From contig JAREIK010001468.1 in assembly GCA_029783825.1 (NCBI GenBank), forward strand, positions 1,550,001 to 1,614,000: DNA of 64,000 nucleotides. Direction: 5' to 3'. The position numbers and the translations under genes are program-made. The DNA comes from Sapria himalayana (lineage: Eukaryota > Streptophyta > Magnoliopsida > Malpighiales > Rafflesiaceae). Under the pieces are notes generated by a model, which saw only the letters and a list, made by a program, of their open reading frames with translations, did not search any database and had not been told where the DNA came from. Each line of letters starts with the position of its first letter. Position 1 is the first letter of the stretch. This document shows positions 46,730 through 58,499 of this stretch, piece by piece.

Positions 46730-49700
46730 TGTTGTTGTGAATAGACCAGAGTTAAAACATATACTGAGAAGTTGTATCATATTATGTGGTACCATGATTG
46801 GATTAAATTTGAAACATATACCAAGGAGTCATGCCATGTTGTGTTGTGCCATAACTAGAGACAATGATTTCGAGTCACTACATATATTATAAAGTGGCAA
46901 CTGGGGTTAAGCTATAATATATGTTATGGTGTTGCAACTGTGACCTACGGTATCATAACATCATTGTAGTCACAACATGTATTTTTTTATAAGTAATGAA
47001 AAAATACTATAAAAATATATACATCACTACTCTAGTATTAGACCATAGATTAACATGATTTATAAGTATTTATATTTGTAGTCTCGTAAGTACCATACTT
47101 ACACAATTAACGTATATTTTTTTCAGTTTTACTAGTAAGAAATATATAAGTAAAGTAACTCATAAGGGTTGTTAGCACCTTGTGAGTTACAACATACTCA
47201 CACACATCCCAATGATTACCTTTAAACATCCTCCTCGATGATGAGGTAACTTACATACTAAAGATTAATCCCTTTGGATATAATATTTATCTTTATCGAT
47301 AACTAATTCTTTTAAAATGTATTTAGTGGATTTGTATGTAAAAGTATTTGTTTGTGATTTCAGTTTAATAAGTATTATAATTGTGATGATTAATTTATCC
47401 AAATTTTAAGTTTTAACATTTAGGATTATCTAATACATAGTAGTCGGAATTGCTATCATTTCCTTCCTATCACATGCATAAGTGAGCCTATTGGTTTACC
47501 CATCATCATTTACCATGATAATTTCATACAAATTTCCAAATTCATCTCTAGATGATAGGGGTTGGAAGCCATGCTCTTCAACTCTATGAATAAGCATTAA
47601 TTTTGTATCCCTTATTTACTTATGAAACCTTTAAAAAGTATAAAATTTGCTCATAGAGTTTGTTAGTCACCATGAATTTGCATATTGTACGAGGGAGAGA
47701 AATAGAAAAATGAGAGATATTTAGAAAATTCTCTATCTTCCACTTTAATACTTGGACAAATTTGTTTTATTTTAAGTAGGAAATCATATCTTTTAGAAGG
47801 TAATAATTCATTATTTATTTATCTGGCTTGAGATTGTGACTCTAAAAAATGACCATGACAAAAACTTTGACCCATTATCTCTATAACACAAAGGTGTGGT
47901 ACTGTGAAATAGTTATGATTTCATGCATTAGTATATTTATAGTTTATAAATGGCCAAAATGCTAAAAAGAAGCCACATAATGGTGATGGCTTTTCATTCT
48001 ATTATATAGCCAGGGCACTATATAGAGGTCATTATGTTACTAATGGTCCTTCTTGAGTTTTATATGGTTGTAGTACTGATAAATAGTTACAACTTTGAGA
48101 AGGTCTTTTGTGTGTTGGACATAGCCAAGACAGTAGGAAGCGTTTATTATATAAAAGTTTTCTTTCATATCTCTAAAGTGTATGCGGTACCATATACGGT
48201 CATTACACATGCATTCTTTCCTCTCAAATATTATATTATCATGGTACTATTAGGATGATCTCACATCGATACTTAGTTTGAGCATACATGTTATAGTTAT
48301 ACCTTTTTTTTAAGAAGAAGATTCGTAGTCTTAGAAATGGTCATGCTCGAGTAATAACATATTTAATATATAATATCCAAAAATTATGGCTTAGAATAAT
48401 TATCATGGCTTCGGCATGAGTATTTATGTCCCTATAATTTTCTATAGCTTATAAGACACAACTCTGTAAAAAAGTTGTGACTGTTACTTGAGACTATCAT
48501 GCTATATTAAATATAAAGTTCAGGTGCTTAGACTTGGACCCAACATTGAGCACTATTGAGGTACTTGGTTATTGTGATAGAGAATTAATATCACATTCAT
48601 ATAAAATTTCTAAGCTAAGCATGATTACGACTTCATGATAATAATGTTGCCACTAGGAATGTGACTGTTACTCAAGTTACAACTTTGTATTAAAGAAAGT
48701 TCATGATGTAGGCAAGGGTCATGGCTATTTTCTATTGTCACACTCTCAAGTCGAATAAATAAAGACTAAAGGTATGACATTCTTCTAAATGTCATGATTT
48801 TTTACTTGAAGCAATCAAAGGTTGTCTGAGTATAAATGTAGAAGATAGAGAAATTCCAAAGGATCTCTCATATTTCCTATTCTTCTCATTCGTACAACAA
48901 GCATAGCCATTGCAACTACTAAATCTATAGGGTGAATGTCACACTTCCTATGGGGGTTCAAGAGTAAGAAAGAGACATAATATTAATGTTAATTTCTATA
49001 TCAATGGGTAGTGAGTTTCAAACTCATTTGCTCTATGATAGATTCATGAATTTGTACCAAACTAAAAATCAAGATATGTGATGTGGCTATGATATTTAAT
49101 GAATTAATAAATGTGTGTTAATTAATTTATATTATGGATTGATGGATGGATGGTGAAAGAACTTGAACTATTATTTTAATTATAGATAATTTTATGCGAG
49201 ATTGTCATGTTTGATTATAATAGGTAAGCCTTGAGGCTCACTTGCATGTTATATAGGAATGAAGCAGCAATCCTTCTGATTATGATGCATGAGATAAACT
49301 TATATGTTAAAACCTAAGAATTAGGTAAGTTAATCATTTATGAGTATGATACTAACAAAATTAAAAATGTAATTACTTTTACAAATTAATCCATTATTCT
49401 TATCTTAAAAGAACTAGTTATAGATTAGGATTGATGTTGCGTAGAACATTCATTCAAATGGTTCATCTTTAAGATGTGAGTCCCATTATCACGAAGATTG
49501 ATCATGACAGGTAATCCTTAGGATATATTTGAATATATTATGACTCACAGGGTAATAATAGACCATGTGAATTACTTTTATCTATATAATTATAAATAGT
49601 GAAACTTGAGAAAATTATATGTTAATTATGTGAGTATGGTACATAGGAAGTTAAAAGTAAAAATACTTACCAACTATGTCAATCTTTAGTCTCTATAAAA

Positions 49701-50230
49701 TTTGAGATCAGATAATAAAAGTGTACATACAAAAATAACTATCAAATAGAGTTGATCAAGTTGCCTAAAATATATGAAATTATGATTGTATTTTTTGTAG
49801 AAATAAATTATTATCTAAGTAATAATATACTAATTAGATAATTACAAGCGGTCCACGATTGAAATGGGCTCTATGGTGATAACCACATTATATGACATTA
49901 CAGAAAAGAGTCATTAAACATCACTCCAACCTTTATTTTATATCCAATATAATTTAAGTCAAACAACTTAAATATCATCACACATATTAAATGAATAAAT
50001 TATGGACCTAATATTATCTAACAATCTAAATATCTATTCTACTAAAAATAGGTTATCTCATTATTAAATTACTGAATTATCAATACAATTTTTATGTGAT
50101 TGATATCTAGATAAATTTTTATTTCATTGTTGTACAACTCATGTACATATGCATCTATTTGATAAGACACTCTCATTAATGAGCTTCTGGGATATCAAAT
50201 ATCAAATAAAATTAGGCAGCATAATAAAAT
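46730..50230. repeat. LTR-like repeat, interrupted
   Basis: 46735-46980 resembles 51170-51430 (taccatgattggatt / taccatgattagact, then the cacaact..taagtcataacatgtgttatg order). 49690-50230 resembles 51480-52010 (gttgatcaagttgcctaaa, acatccaacataatat). The two halves could be one old LTR split by about 2.5 kb of inserted DNA. No coding frame. Confidence 0.35.
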
Positions 50231-50339
50231 CACAATATTGGTAATTATATGACTAATATGAGAAAAAGGCAAGTTGTAATTGTTATTTGATTCGTGTAAG
50301 TAAATAATCTTTTTGGACATGGAGACAGTGTGAACATTT

Positions 50340-50520
50340 TTTCTTTGAGCAGGAGGACCTGAGGCTCATATTTGATAATCAAAGAGTTGTCCATCTAACA
50401 AAGAATATGACCTTCTATACATGGACAAAATATCTTGACATTCATTATCATATTATCTAGGAGCAATTTGACAAGAGTCAAAGGTTGTTGGTAGAAAAAA
50501 AGTTCTAATGGTCTAGAGTT
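50340..50520 (+). pseudogene. Ty1/copia RNase H fragment
   Basis: Plus-strand reading LRLIFDNQRVVHLTKNMTFY, then TWTKYLDIHYHII. This is the copia CDN.S.IHL.KN..FH.RTKHIDI.YHFI block. Confidence 0.7.
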
Positions 50521-50639
50521 GAGATTTGCTGTATATTTAATTTGTTTTTACTTAATAATCTGTTTGTATAACAAAATATCTTTTCTGTTTTAATATTTTC
50601 ATATAAGTGTAGGAAATAAAATATTAAAAGCCTGAGGAT

Positions 50640-51090
50640 GTAGCAGTAGCACAATAACGGAGGTCCCGCTGACCGGACTCGGTTCCATGATCCGACCCAC
50701 TTGGTTAAATGAACCGGATGTTTATTTTTATATAAAACGATTTGTATTTGTTTTTCAGGCAGCTATTTTTTTGACTCGGTTGAACTGTTCATCATCCCTC
50801 TCCTCTTCTCTCAGCGCGATTTCGCGACTGCTCCGTGCTACATACTGTAAGACATTCTATTTTGGTTTTAATCTGTAACGCATAAGCGTTTTCTGGTGGA
50901 GGTAGCTAGTCGTACTGAGCGACTAACGAACCACATTATTTCCTGTGTTGAATTCTCATTTTTTGATTCTGTCGTGGATGCTGTTGGATTGGGATATATA
51001 TATTGCTTGTTTCTGTGTTTCTGTTGTTTTCTGTTTCTTAATCTCATTACCCGTGGAAGCGCAATTACCCAATAAGATTAGAATGAAGAG
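50640..51090 (+). promoter_or_regulatory. Possible retrotransposon promoter region
   Basis: After the RNase H piece comes a GC-richer stretch with a good TATA box (tatataaaac near 50727) and a pyrimidine-rich leader. It could be part of the copia LTR. No primer or polypurine site was identified. Confidence 0.3.
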
Positions 51091-52010
51091 AAGTATTTGC
51101 CAAATGAGATAATGTTGGGATTTAACTCATATTTCTTCAAAAGTTATTGCAAGTACACTAGAGTCACTACTTTGTTTTATGATGACATAGTTGGACTAAA
51201 GTTAGAGCATATGTTGAGCATTCATCTCTTGTTATATAGTACCATGATTAGACTAGAGCTATTATATATGCTTAGGAGTCACCCCTATAATTTAGTGAGG
51301 TGACTAGTAACTATACACAGTCGTTGCTGCTTGTATTATAAAGTCACAACTCAACTTAAGTCATAACATGTGTTATGATGATGTGACTATGACTCATGTT
51401 GTCACAAAATCATTTTAGTCGCAACCAGTTATATGATGTAGCATATCTTAATTGTGCAGACATATCACTTATAAAGCTGAAAGTATAAATACTTATAAAT
51501 CATACCAATAAGTGGTCATTAAGATAATAGAGACTGATGAATAAGAGTATGCATATGAAGCAACCATCAAAAGTTGTTGATGAAGTTGCTTAAAAAGTAT
51601 GAGATTATAAATGACTTTCATATATAGTTGAATTATTATCTTGTTGGTAACGCACTAAAAAGACAACCACCTTGTATGCTAATAGAGCAAAAGATCATCA
51701 CACAACATCTAAGTCTTCATTACACATCCAACATAATATATATCAAACAATTTAATGATATCACATTAACTAAATAAATAGGCCTTTGACGTGATATTAT
51801 TTAACAATATAGGTATCTATTATACTGAAAATGAGTCATCTCTTATTGAATAGTCGAACTACTTTATATAATCCTTGTGAAATTTATATATGGAGAAAAT
51901 TCATTATACTACTTGTATGACTCATTTACTTATAAATTTCAATTAATTACATATTTTCAATGTTAATAATGAGTTATGGGGACATTGTCTAACCTATTAA
52001 ATTAGGTAAA
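51090..52010. repeat. LTR-like repeat, second copy
   Basis: Continuous version of the two segments at 46735-46980 and 49690-50230. It may be the 3' LTR of the copia remnant at 50340-50520. Confidence 0.35.
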
Positions 52011-52299
52011 AAAAAAAAAAATCATAATAAAATACAAAACTATTTATACCAATTTTTTTGATGAAATATATATATGTAAGACTCAATATTAGAATTGTCT
52101 AAAATAATTATATGCTTTATGAACTTAAAATTATTACAAAATTTTAATTTGTATTTTAAAAATATATATTTTTAAAAACAAAGAATCTCAATTCTAATTT
52201 TGAAATTATAAATATCATAACACGCAAATAAATGTGTATCCAACATAAAGTGATTTTAGAACTCTAAATTTCTATATATTTGTTTAGTTACGATAAAAT

Positions 52300-52610
52300 A
52301 ATTTATTTGCCAAAATGTCATATTATTTCTTTATCATTTTGTTTTTTTTTCTTATTTTTTTATTTTTATAATTCTTCCATTTTTTTTCTTAATCTTTTTC
52401 ATATTGTAGCTTATTATTCTTCCTATTTTTTCTTTATTTTTGTAGTTTTTTTTTTCTTTTTTTATTTTTTTCTTTTTTTTTCTTTTTTATCATTTGTTTC
52501 ATTTTTTATCATTTATTCTTATTTATTCTTTTTTGTTTTTATTTTTTTTTATTTTTCGTATTTTTTATTATTTTTATTATTATTTTTTCTTTATCATCAT
52601 TATTTATGAA
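52300..52610. repeat. T-rich low-complexity tract
   Basis: Long T runs with scattered A, C and G make a Phe-rich open frame; it is not a gene. Confidence 0.85.
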
Positions 52611-52860
52611 GTTAGGAGGAGGATTCAACATTATGTATGAAGCATGTACATAGTGGTAACTAGGCAAGTATAATGGCTACCATAAAGCTGATGATGGGCC
52701 TGATTTTTCATCGGCCCATTTGCCAATGAAGGAATTCAAATCCAGCTATAATTAGGCAAGCCACTTGTGTTTCAAAAACGGTCTCTTAACCAACAAGCCC
52801 CCTTCCTCTTCCTCGCCGCCCACCATTTTTGTTCCATCTCCATTTTCTTTTTCTCTCTCT

Positions 52861-53586
52861 ATGAAGCAGAATCTCTCCTCCCAGATGTGGCGGCCATGGG
52901 GCAACTCGAAATCAAGGATCTGCCACCCATTTTCCACTTTCAAAGATATCCAACAGCTGTGCACAGACGATCCTTCCTCCCACAACAAAAAGTCCATCTT
53001 CCATCGCGTTCGCGTCGCCAGTTCGGTCGTCCGCGCATGGCCTCCGTCACTTCCTCCCAACCAACCCGAAGCCGAGCCCACTTCCCCCCAAACCACCGTG
53101 TCTCCTTCCATCTCCATTCCAGACGCCGACGAGCGAGTTGTGGTGTACTTCACGAGCCTCAGAGTTGTACGATCGACGTTCGACGACTGCTGGGCGGTCC
53201 GATCTATACTCCGGGGGTTCCGCATCTCGATCGACGAACGTGATCTCTCCATGGATTACGGATTTCTGGGCGAGTTGCAGCAGATCTTCGGCGGCAACGA
53301 GGACGCAAAGTTGAGTCTGCCCAGGGTTTTCATCAGAGGAAGGTACGTTGGTGGCGCCGAGGAGATCAGGCGACTGCATGAGATTGGCGAGCTCAAGAAG
53401 ATCGTAGAAGGCTTACCCAAAGAAGATTCTTGCTTCTGCCATTTCTGTGATGGCCACCGGTTCATCTTGTGCGCTCGCTGCAATGGCAGCCATAAGCTAT
53501 ACTTGGAGAAACCAGGCGGATTCAGCATTTGCCCGTCCTGCAACGAGAATGGTCTCTCCCGGTGCCATTCCTGTTATTCCTGCTGA
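52861..53586 (+). CDS. Glutaredoxin-like protein with CXXC tail (241 aa)
   Basis: Single exon. The first ATG of the frame is 52861; upstream in-frame sequence reaches a TTG at 52765 but no ATG. The N-terminus has the family's MWRPW (9-13) and SIFHRVRVASSVVRAW (45-60) blocks. Residues 93-180 form a glutaredoxin-like domain: VVVYFTSL (93-100), VVRSTFDDC (102-110), SLPRVFIRGRYVGGAEE (152-168). The usual CPYC/CCMC active site is replaced by a Cys-free loop (SLRVVRST). The tail (191-241) has four CXXC pairs at C193/196, C204/207, C224/227 and C235/238, likely zinc binding. This is the plant At5g39865-like class; function poorly known, redox activity doubtful. GC-rich against AT-rich flanks. A 30-A run follows 44 bp after the stop. 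Confidence 0.92.
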   Translation: MKQNLSSQMWRPWGNSKSRICHPFSTFKDIQQLCTDDPSSHNKKSIFHRVRVASSVVRAWPPSLPPNQPEAEPTSPQTTVSPSISIPDADERVVVYFTSLRVVRSTFDDCWAVRSILRGFRISIDERDLSMDYGFLGELQQIFGGNEDAKLSLPRVFIRGRYVGGAEEIRRLHEIGELKKIVEGLPKEDSCFCHFCDGHRFILCARCNGSHKLYLEKPGGFSICPSCNENGLSRCHSCYSC

Positions 53587-53627
53587 TTGCTCGAGGTGAA
53601 GGAGGAGGTAATTTTTATTTGAAATCG

Positions 53628-53629
<2 letters not shown>

Positions 53630-53659
<30 letters not shown>
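53630..53659. repeat. Poly(A) tract 3' of the glutaredoxin-like gene
   Basis: 30 uninterrupted A, 44 bp after the stop codon. It could be a genomic trace of a retroposed mRNA tail or a simple repeat. No matching target duplication was found upstream. Confidence 0.85.
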
Positions 53660-53664
<5 letters not shown>

Positions 53665-53689
53665 GGGCTAATTTAGTATTTTAGATGTT

Positions 53690-54630
53690 TAAGTTTGATG
53701 AAACATTTGTGGTATTCCATCTTAGGTTTGAAATTTGAATTCGGGGCTAGTGAAGATAGGAGATGGCGTGAACAATTATTTGTTACTATATATTGCTTGA
53801 TTATTAATATAATGAATAAAAATTATAATAATATAATATATAGTTCCTATAATTTTGAATTAATTAACAATATGATAAGTTTGTATTAGAGATAGATTGT
53901 GTATTATATTAAAGATTAAGCATACCAAAATTAGTCAGTTAAAAATATAATATATAGTTTGTATATTTGATTTTAAATCAATAATTAAATATTTAAATCT
54001 AGATTAAAGATTTCAAGATTTTAAAATACAATTTTTTTAAAAATCGTAAAAAAATTATAAAAATGAGTTAAAACTAATTTTTTATAAAATAATTATTCAG
54101 TAATAAGTGATTTTTAATTCGAGAAAGAAATAATTAAAATGAGATTGAAGATATCAAAATTTTAAAATATACTTTTTTTTTTATATATAATGTTTACAAT
54201 TTGAAAAAAATGTAAAAAATTTATAAATTTAAATTAAAACTAAAATGTTATAAAATAATTATTCGATAATAAGTGATTTATAATTAAACTTATTAAGCTA
54301 TTCGAAAAAAAAAAATTAGACAAAATGATTATAATGAAGTTCAAAATTGTAAAATATAAAAGTCATGTATAGACTCATTAAAGTCATGTTAGACCCATTA
54401 AAATATATATCTTCTGCTTCTTTTAAAAATAAAATTCAATTTTAATTAAATTTTAAATTTTTAACCATGATAAATTTTAAATTGTAGTCCAAGTTAATTT
54501 TAAATTTAAAGTTATACAATTTGTAAAAATTAAAAATCTTAAATCCAATTTGTCCAAACTAACATACTTTAAAATTGAAATTTTGAAATTTTCATATTCT
54601 CATAAATTTATATTTTGCTTGAAATATATG
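53690..54630. other. AT-rich spacer, nothing recognised
   Basis: Very AT-rich intergenic DNA. Two similar stretches (about 53990-54110 and 54140-54290) repeat gaaattttaaaatata.. ttttataaaataattattc.gtaataagtgatt, an old local duplication. Confidence 0.5.
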
Positions 54631-54636
54631 TGTGTG

Positions 54637-54683
54637 TATTTATTTATTTATTTATTTATTTATGTGTGTGTGTGTGTGTGTGT
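54637..54683. repeat. (ATTT)n-(TG)n compound microsatellite
   Basis: TTTA units pass into a TG run. Confidence 0.9.
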
Positions 54684-55224
54684 CAATCTCTAAAATAATT
54701 ATTTGAATTATTTTGATAAAATATATCAATATACCAAACTTTTATTTTGCCCACACTTGGTATAATACACAAATAAATATAATTAAAATAAAATTAAAAT
54801 AATTAATAAATAAAGTTTAATTCAAAGATTAATCAAAAAATAATAAATTGTCGTAGAAAATGCCTATTGAATTTTGGAGTATATCAATTATATTTGTAGG
54901 CAGAATGATATTTATAATACACGTGTCCTAGTAGAATTTGAAGCGCCTCAAGCATGTCCCCCCACCAGCCAACACACATTCGCATGCATGACTGTCACAC
55001 ATCCTACATACGACCACCATGTAGAGAAAGCAAGAAAATAGAAGATAAGAATGTTAGTCGTGGATTAAACTTTCATGACATAACTAAATAAAATACACTC
55101 ATAAAAAAATATTATACCATGCATACATTAAATTTAAACACAAAAAGAAAAAATCAAAAATTTAATTACTAAAATACCTGATATGCCAAAATCAACATTT
55201 ATCTAATAGATAGTGCATATTTAG

Positions 55225-55615
55225 GGAAAATTACCATAAAAGGGGAGTGGGGAATGATAATTATCCAAAGGGTAGGTCAAAAAAAATTCTTATGAATGGT
55301 TGAAAATTTTGAAAAAAAAAAGGACAAATTTACCCTTATATTTATTTATTTTTTAATTAATTCTTTTGTGAACGAATTGACATAATTTATCGAAGAACAA
55401 TAGTGGCTTTTTTGAACTAATTCGACAACGATAATGACTCGTGTGAACTCCTTGTAGAATGAGTTTTCAAAACTTATTAACAAGATAAATAATTCTCAGA
55501 ATAACATTTTAAAACAAGGGTAAATTTGTCATTTTCGAATTTACACACCCTTCACATGAATTATTTTTTTTGACTTGCACTTATGTAGTTATTTTGAATT
55601 TTTTTTTACTCTGGT
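55225..55615. mobile_element. Possible foldback element
   Basis: gacaaatttaccctta near 55322 is answered by aagggtaaatttgtc near 55518, and taggtcaaaaaaaatt near 55282 by attttttttgacttgca near 55563. The left end aggaaaattacc-like start is Mutator-like, but termini and duplication are unclear. Confidence 0.4.
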
Positions 55616-55942
55616 AGAAAGATTATGTAGTTATTTAATTAAAATATCGCACTGATCAAATTAAATTATTAGTTCCCAATTTTAATTTCAAGAACGAAAT
55701 CAAAATTTCTCCAAGATAAAATTATTTTCATCATTTTTTGAATTGACTAGGATTCATAATTATGTACATATTTTATCAAAATATCAACCTTCGACATTAA
55801 AATGTCATCAAACTCTATCAATACAGTAAAAATAAGGTTGTTAATTTGAATTTAATGGTAACTTATTGTGATAGTAATAAAATTTTAAATTGTTTCCAAT
55901 TTTATTTAATTATATGTCGACAATAATTGATCTGTTGTCCAA

Positions 55943-56281
55943 TTATACCCTTGAACAAACATCATGTTCTTCCAATATTATTTTTTGAACTGGGTGCAAT
56001 TTTGTCATGATGGATTTTGGTAGCTCTTGGGGATCAAACCTGCAATCTACAAAGAGATGCACATCCATATTGTTAATTAGACCATCAATTCGTTGTTTCT
56101 TATCATACAATGCATTATATTTGTTGACTTGATGTTTTTTCAAGTCAGATTGACATCTCAAATTACCAATGAGCCCCTGGGCGGGCCAGAGATGTAACCC
56201 ATGAGGATCAACCTTGTGCATTAAAGAAAATACGACCCCACCATCTTCTTTAGTTGGACTACAGATGTAGTGGGTTGGCAT
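55943..56281 (-). CDS. Unidentified ORF, 112 codons
   Basis: ATG at 56281. The product has normal amino-acid use (VDPHGLHLWPAQGLIGNLRC, RIDGLINNMDVHLFVDCRFD) unlike the composition artefacts around it. Another frame just upstream (LFKEVVFAKGLIEKSSHVLV, about 56350-56290) may be its continuation across a frameshift. I do not recognise a family. It may be an old gene or transposon fragment. Confidence 0.35.
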   Translation of the reverse strand: MPTHYICSPTKEDGGVVFSLMHKVDPHGLHLWPAQGLIGNLRCQSDLKKHQVNKYNALYDKKQRIDGLINNMDVHLFVDCRFDPQELPKSIMTKLHPVQKIILEEHDVCSRV

Positions 56282-56399
56282 GTTTCAAAAACAAGAACAT
56301 GAGATGACTTCTCGATAAGACCCTTAGCAAACACTACTTCCTTAAACAATAATGTTAATAAATTTTTTAATTTTTTTTCCGCCCTTCCCTCCAAGCCCC

Positions 56400-57580
56400 T
56401 CTTACCAACCCTAGGATAGATGCATATGATAAATTTTTACACTGGTCAATTGTCTCAGTAGTGATCACGACCTATCACATTTAACTTTGGAGTTCTTATG
56501 AGATTCATTACATTAGTGGTGATTGTAATAGTGACTGGAAAATGATATTAGTATGGGAATCTTTATCAATTTCAGCTTTAGGGATCTCTAGTCCTTGAGA
56601 ATGTCATTCATCTCTAGAACATTATCCTTGACTAAGGTGTTTGAAGTTATTATAAATTATAATATTTATTACATTTTTTATTATTTTCTAACTAGTTGAA
56701 CGAGTCTAATTTTCAAATATATATATATATATGAGATTAGACATCATATCATAGGAAGCAGATATTAATTGATGATGATATTAGAGTATATTTGACAAAT
56801 AAGCCAAACTATAATATTTAGGCGGCTCATCAACCTTTACCCACTTCTCATAAGACTTAAACTTTCTATTCGATTTTCCCATTGTGAGATTTATCCGGGC
56901 AGAGATCTATGAACAGATATTATAGTTCTCAGCAATTAGAACAAAATCTAGATTTTTTTCCCAATATATGTAGATCATTCAACCGCATTCATTTGTTTTT
57001 TTGAGAATAGTGGTTGGTGGATTAAAAAATATGTTAAAACCTAAAAATATACAAAGAGCTGATTAAATTTGAATTCCATTTCAAGTATTTGTTACTTCCA
57101 CTAATTATTAAACTAATTTCGCTATCATTCTGATACACTATGAATAGCAAGCCTTGATGGGAGGACATTTACTATTTATCACTTGTCAAGAAAGACTAAT
57201 CCCATCTTAACCTTATTGTGCAGATAAAAGTCAGTACCAAACGAGATAAAATAGATGGCCTAGTCTTGGTCTCATAATTTATGGCTATGAGTCAATTTTA
57301 GATGATACTATTATTTTTGGTTGAGTATATACCATCACATAATTCTAAATCTATTATTCTTAAATGAACTCTTTAGATGGTTAAAATGTTTCGTGTTGAC
57401 AAATTATGCAAATCAACTTGCATCACCTACAAAGTAATGATGAAGATTATGAGATTCATTCTTAATGAAATTACTCACCCACTTAGGTATTTGGTAAGAT
57501 TGAAGATTTTAACATAATAAATAAGAAGTTGAAATCACTAATTCATTATTCACATTGCATGCCATCACAACCATTCATAT
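56400..57580. other. Intergenic DNA, nothing recognised
   Basis: AT-rich, with short words reminiscent of the retrotransposon remnants elsewhere, but no readable pol motif or gene. Confidence 0.35.
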
Positions 57581-57593
57581 ACATGCTTCCATA

Positions 57594-57925
57594 TAGATGT
57601 GTCAAACGGGGCGTGTTGAGCCGGGACGGCCCATTTTTTTCAGGCCCGACCGTGCTTTCGTGCCGGGCCATGCATGACACGGTTATTGTACCATGTCGTG
57701 CCTGGCCCGGCATGGTTTTGTAGAGTTCAGCCCTACACGGGCCCGTGGCACGATCCGCTGGGTTCGGCCCGGTCTAGCCTAACCTTAAATTACAAAAATA
57801 TTAGGGTTTCGGTGCCCCCGTAACCCTGATTATAAAAAAAATTGGTTCCGGCACAGCACGGCACGAGCCTATGCACAGGAAATTCCATGCCGGGCCGGCC
57901 CAGGCCGGCCTGATTGACACCTATA
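57594..57925. mobile_element. GC-rich hAT-like element (332 bp)
   Basis: Left tagatgtgtcaaacgggg, right ctgattgacacctata. Flanks CTTCCATA and CTTTCATA are a 7/8 match to an 8-bp duplication. An internally deleted relative of the 471-bp copies. Confidence 0.85.
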
Positions 57926-58013
57926 CTTTCATATTCATTCATGATGCATGCTATCACATCAATTCACAAGACATGTCATCATATCTATTTACGATATGAT
58001 GACATGGTTAGCC

Positions 58014-58218
58014 CAGTAATAAAAATTTCTGATATATCCACCGATATATCTCCGATATATCCGTAAATTCTAAGTATCGATATATTTATTAAGACCGATA
58101 TATCTATCCTTGATCGGTGCTCATATACAAATATACACCGATATACATTCGATATATCCGATATATACGTAAAATTCAAGTACCGATATATCCGTAGAAA
58201 TCGATATTTTAATCATTG
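58014..58218. mobile_element. 205-bp AT-rich MITE, copy C
   Basis: Starts cagtaataaaaatttctg, ends gatattttaatcattg. Perfect 8-bp duplication GGTTAGCC at 58006-58013 and 58219-58226. Same length as copies A and B. Confidence 0.92.
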
Positions 58219-58337
58219 GGTTAGCCACCATGAGCTGCTCTACAGTCTCCTTTTGTCACCACGAGCTCAATTGTAGCTGCAATTTGTTACTACAGATTCT
58301 ATCATAGTTTCTTTTCGCCACCACGGGCCACATTGAG

Positions 58338-58435
58338 GTTGCCTTTCTTCACCATGAGCTCCACAATTGTTGCCTTTCTTCACCACGGGCTCCACAATTG
58401 TTGCCTTTCTTCCCCATGAGCTCCACCACGACCAT
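58338..58435. repeat. 31-bp minisatellite
   Basis: Three head-to-tail units beginning gttgcctttcttcaccayg and ending gctccacaatt, with a decayed run-in from about 58230. Confidence 0.8.
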
Positions 58436-58499
58436 CCTTCATCATCGCGAGCTCTAGTGCAGCCATTTATTTACAAGTATGGAGGCCTTTGCCTCCATT

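Noticed and set aside
52765..52860. N-terminal extension of the glutaredoxin-like protein by 32 residues
   Set aside because: The codon at 52765 is TTG, not ATG; the first in-frame ATG is 52861, which also gives the family's usual N-terminus.
52752..53543. Minus-strand and other-frame ORFs over the glutaredoxin-like gene
   Set aside because: Shadows of the GC-rich coding frame 52861-53586.
43657..57925. TA dinucleotide target duplication for the GC-rich elements (Tc1/mariner type)
   Set aside because: TA at both ends is part of the TIR (TAGAGG..CCTCTA); the 8-bp flanking matches outside it fit hAT better.
25772..58179. Similar small frames at 25772-25960, 32806-33000 and 57985-58179
   Set aside because: They resemble each other only because each crosses a copy of the 205-bp gatatatc MITE.
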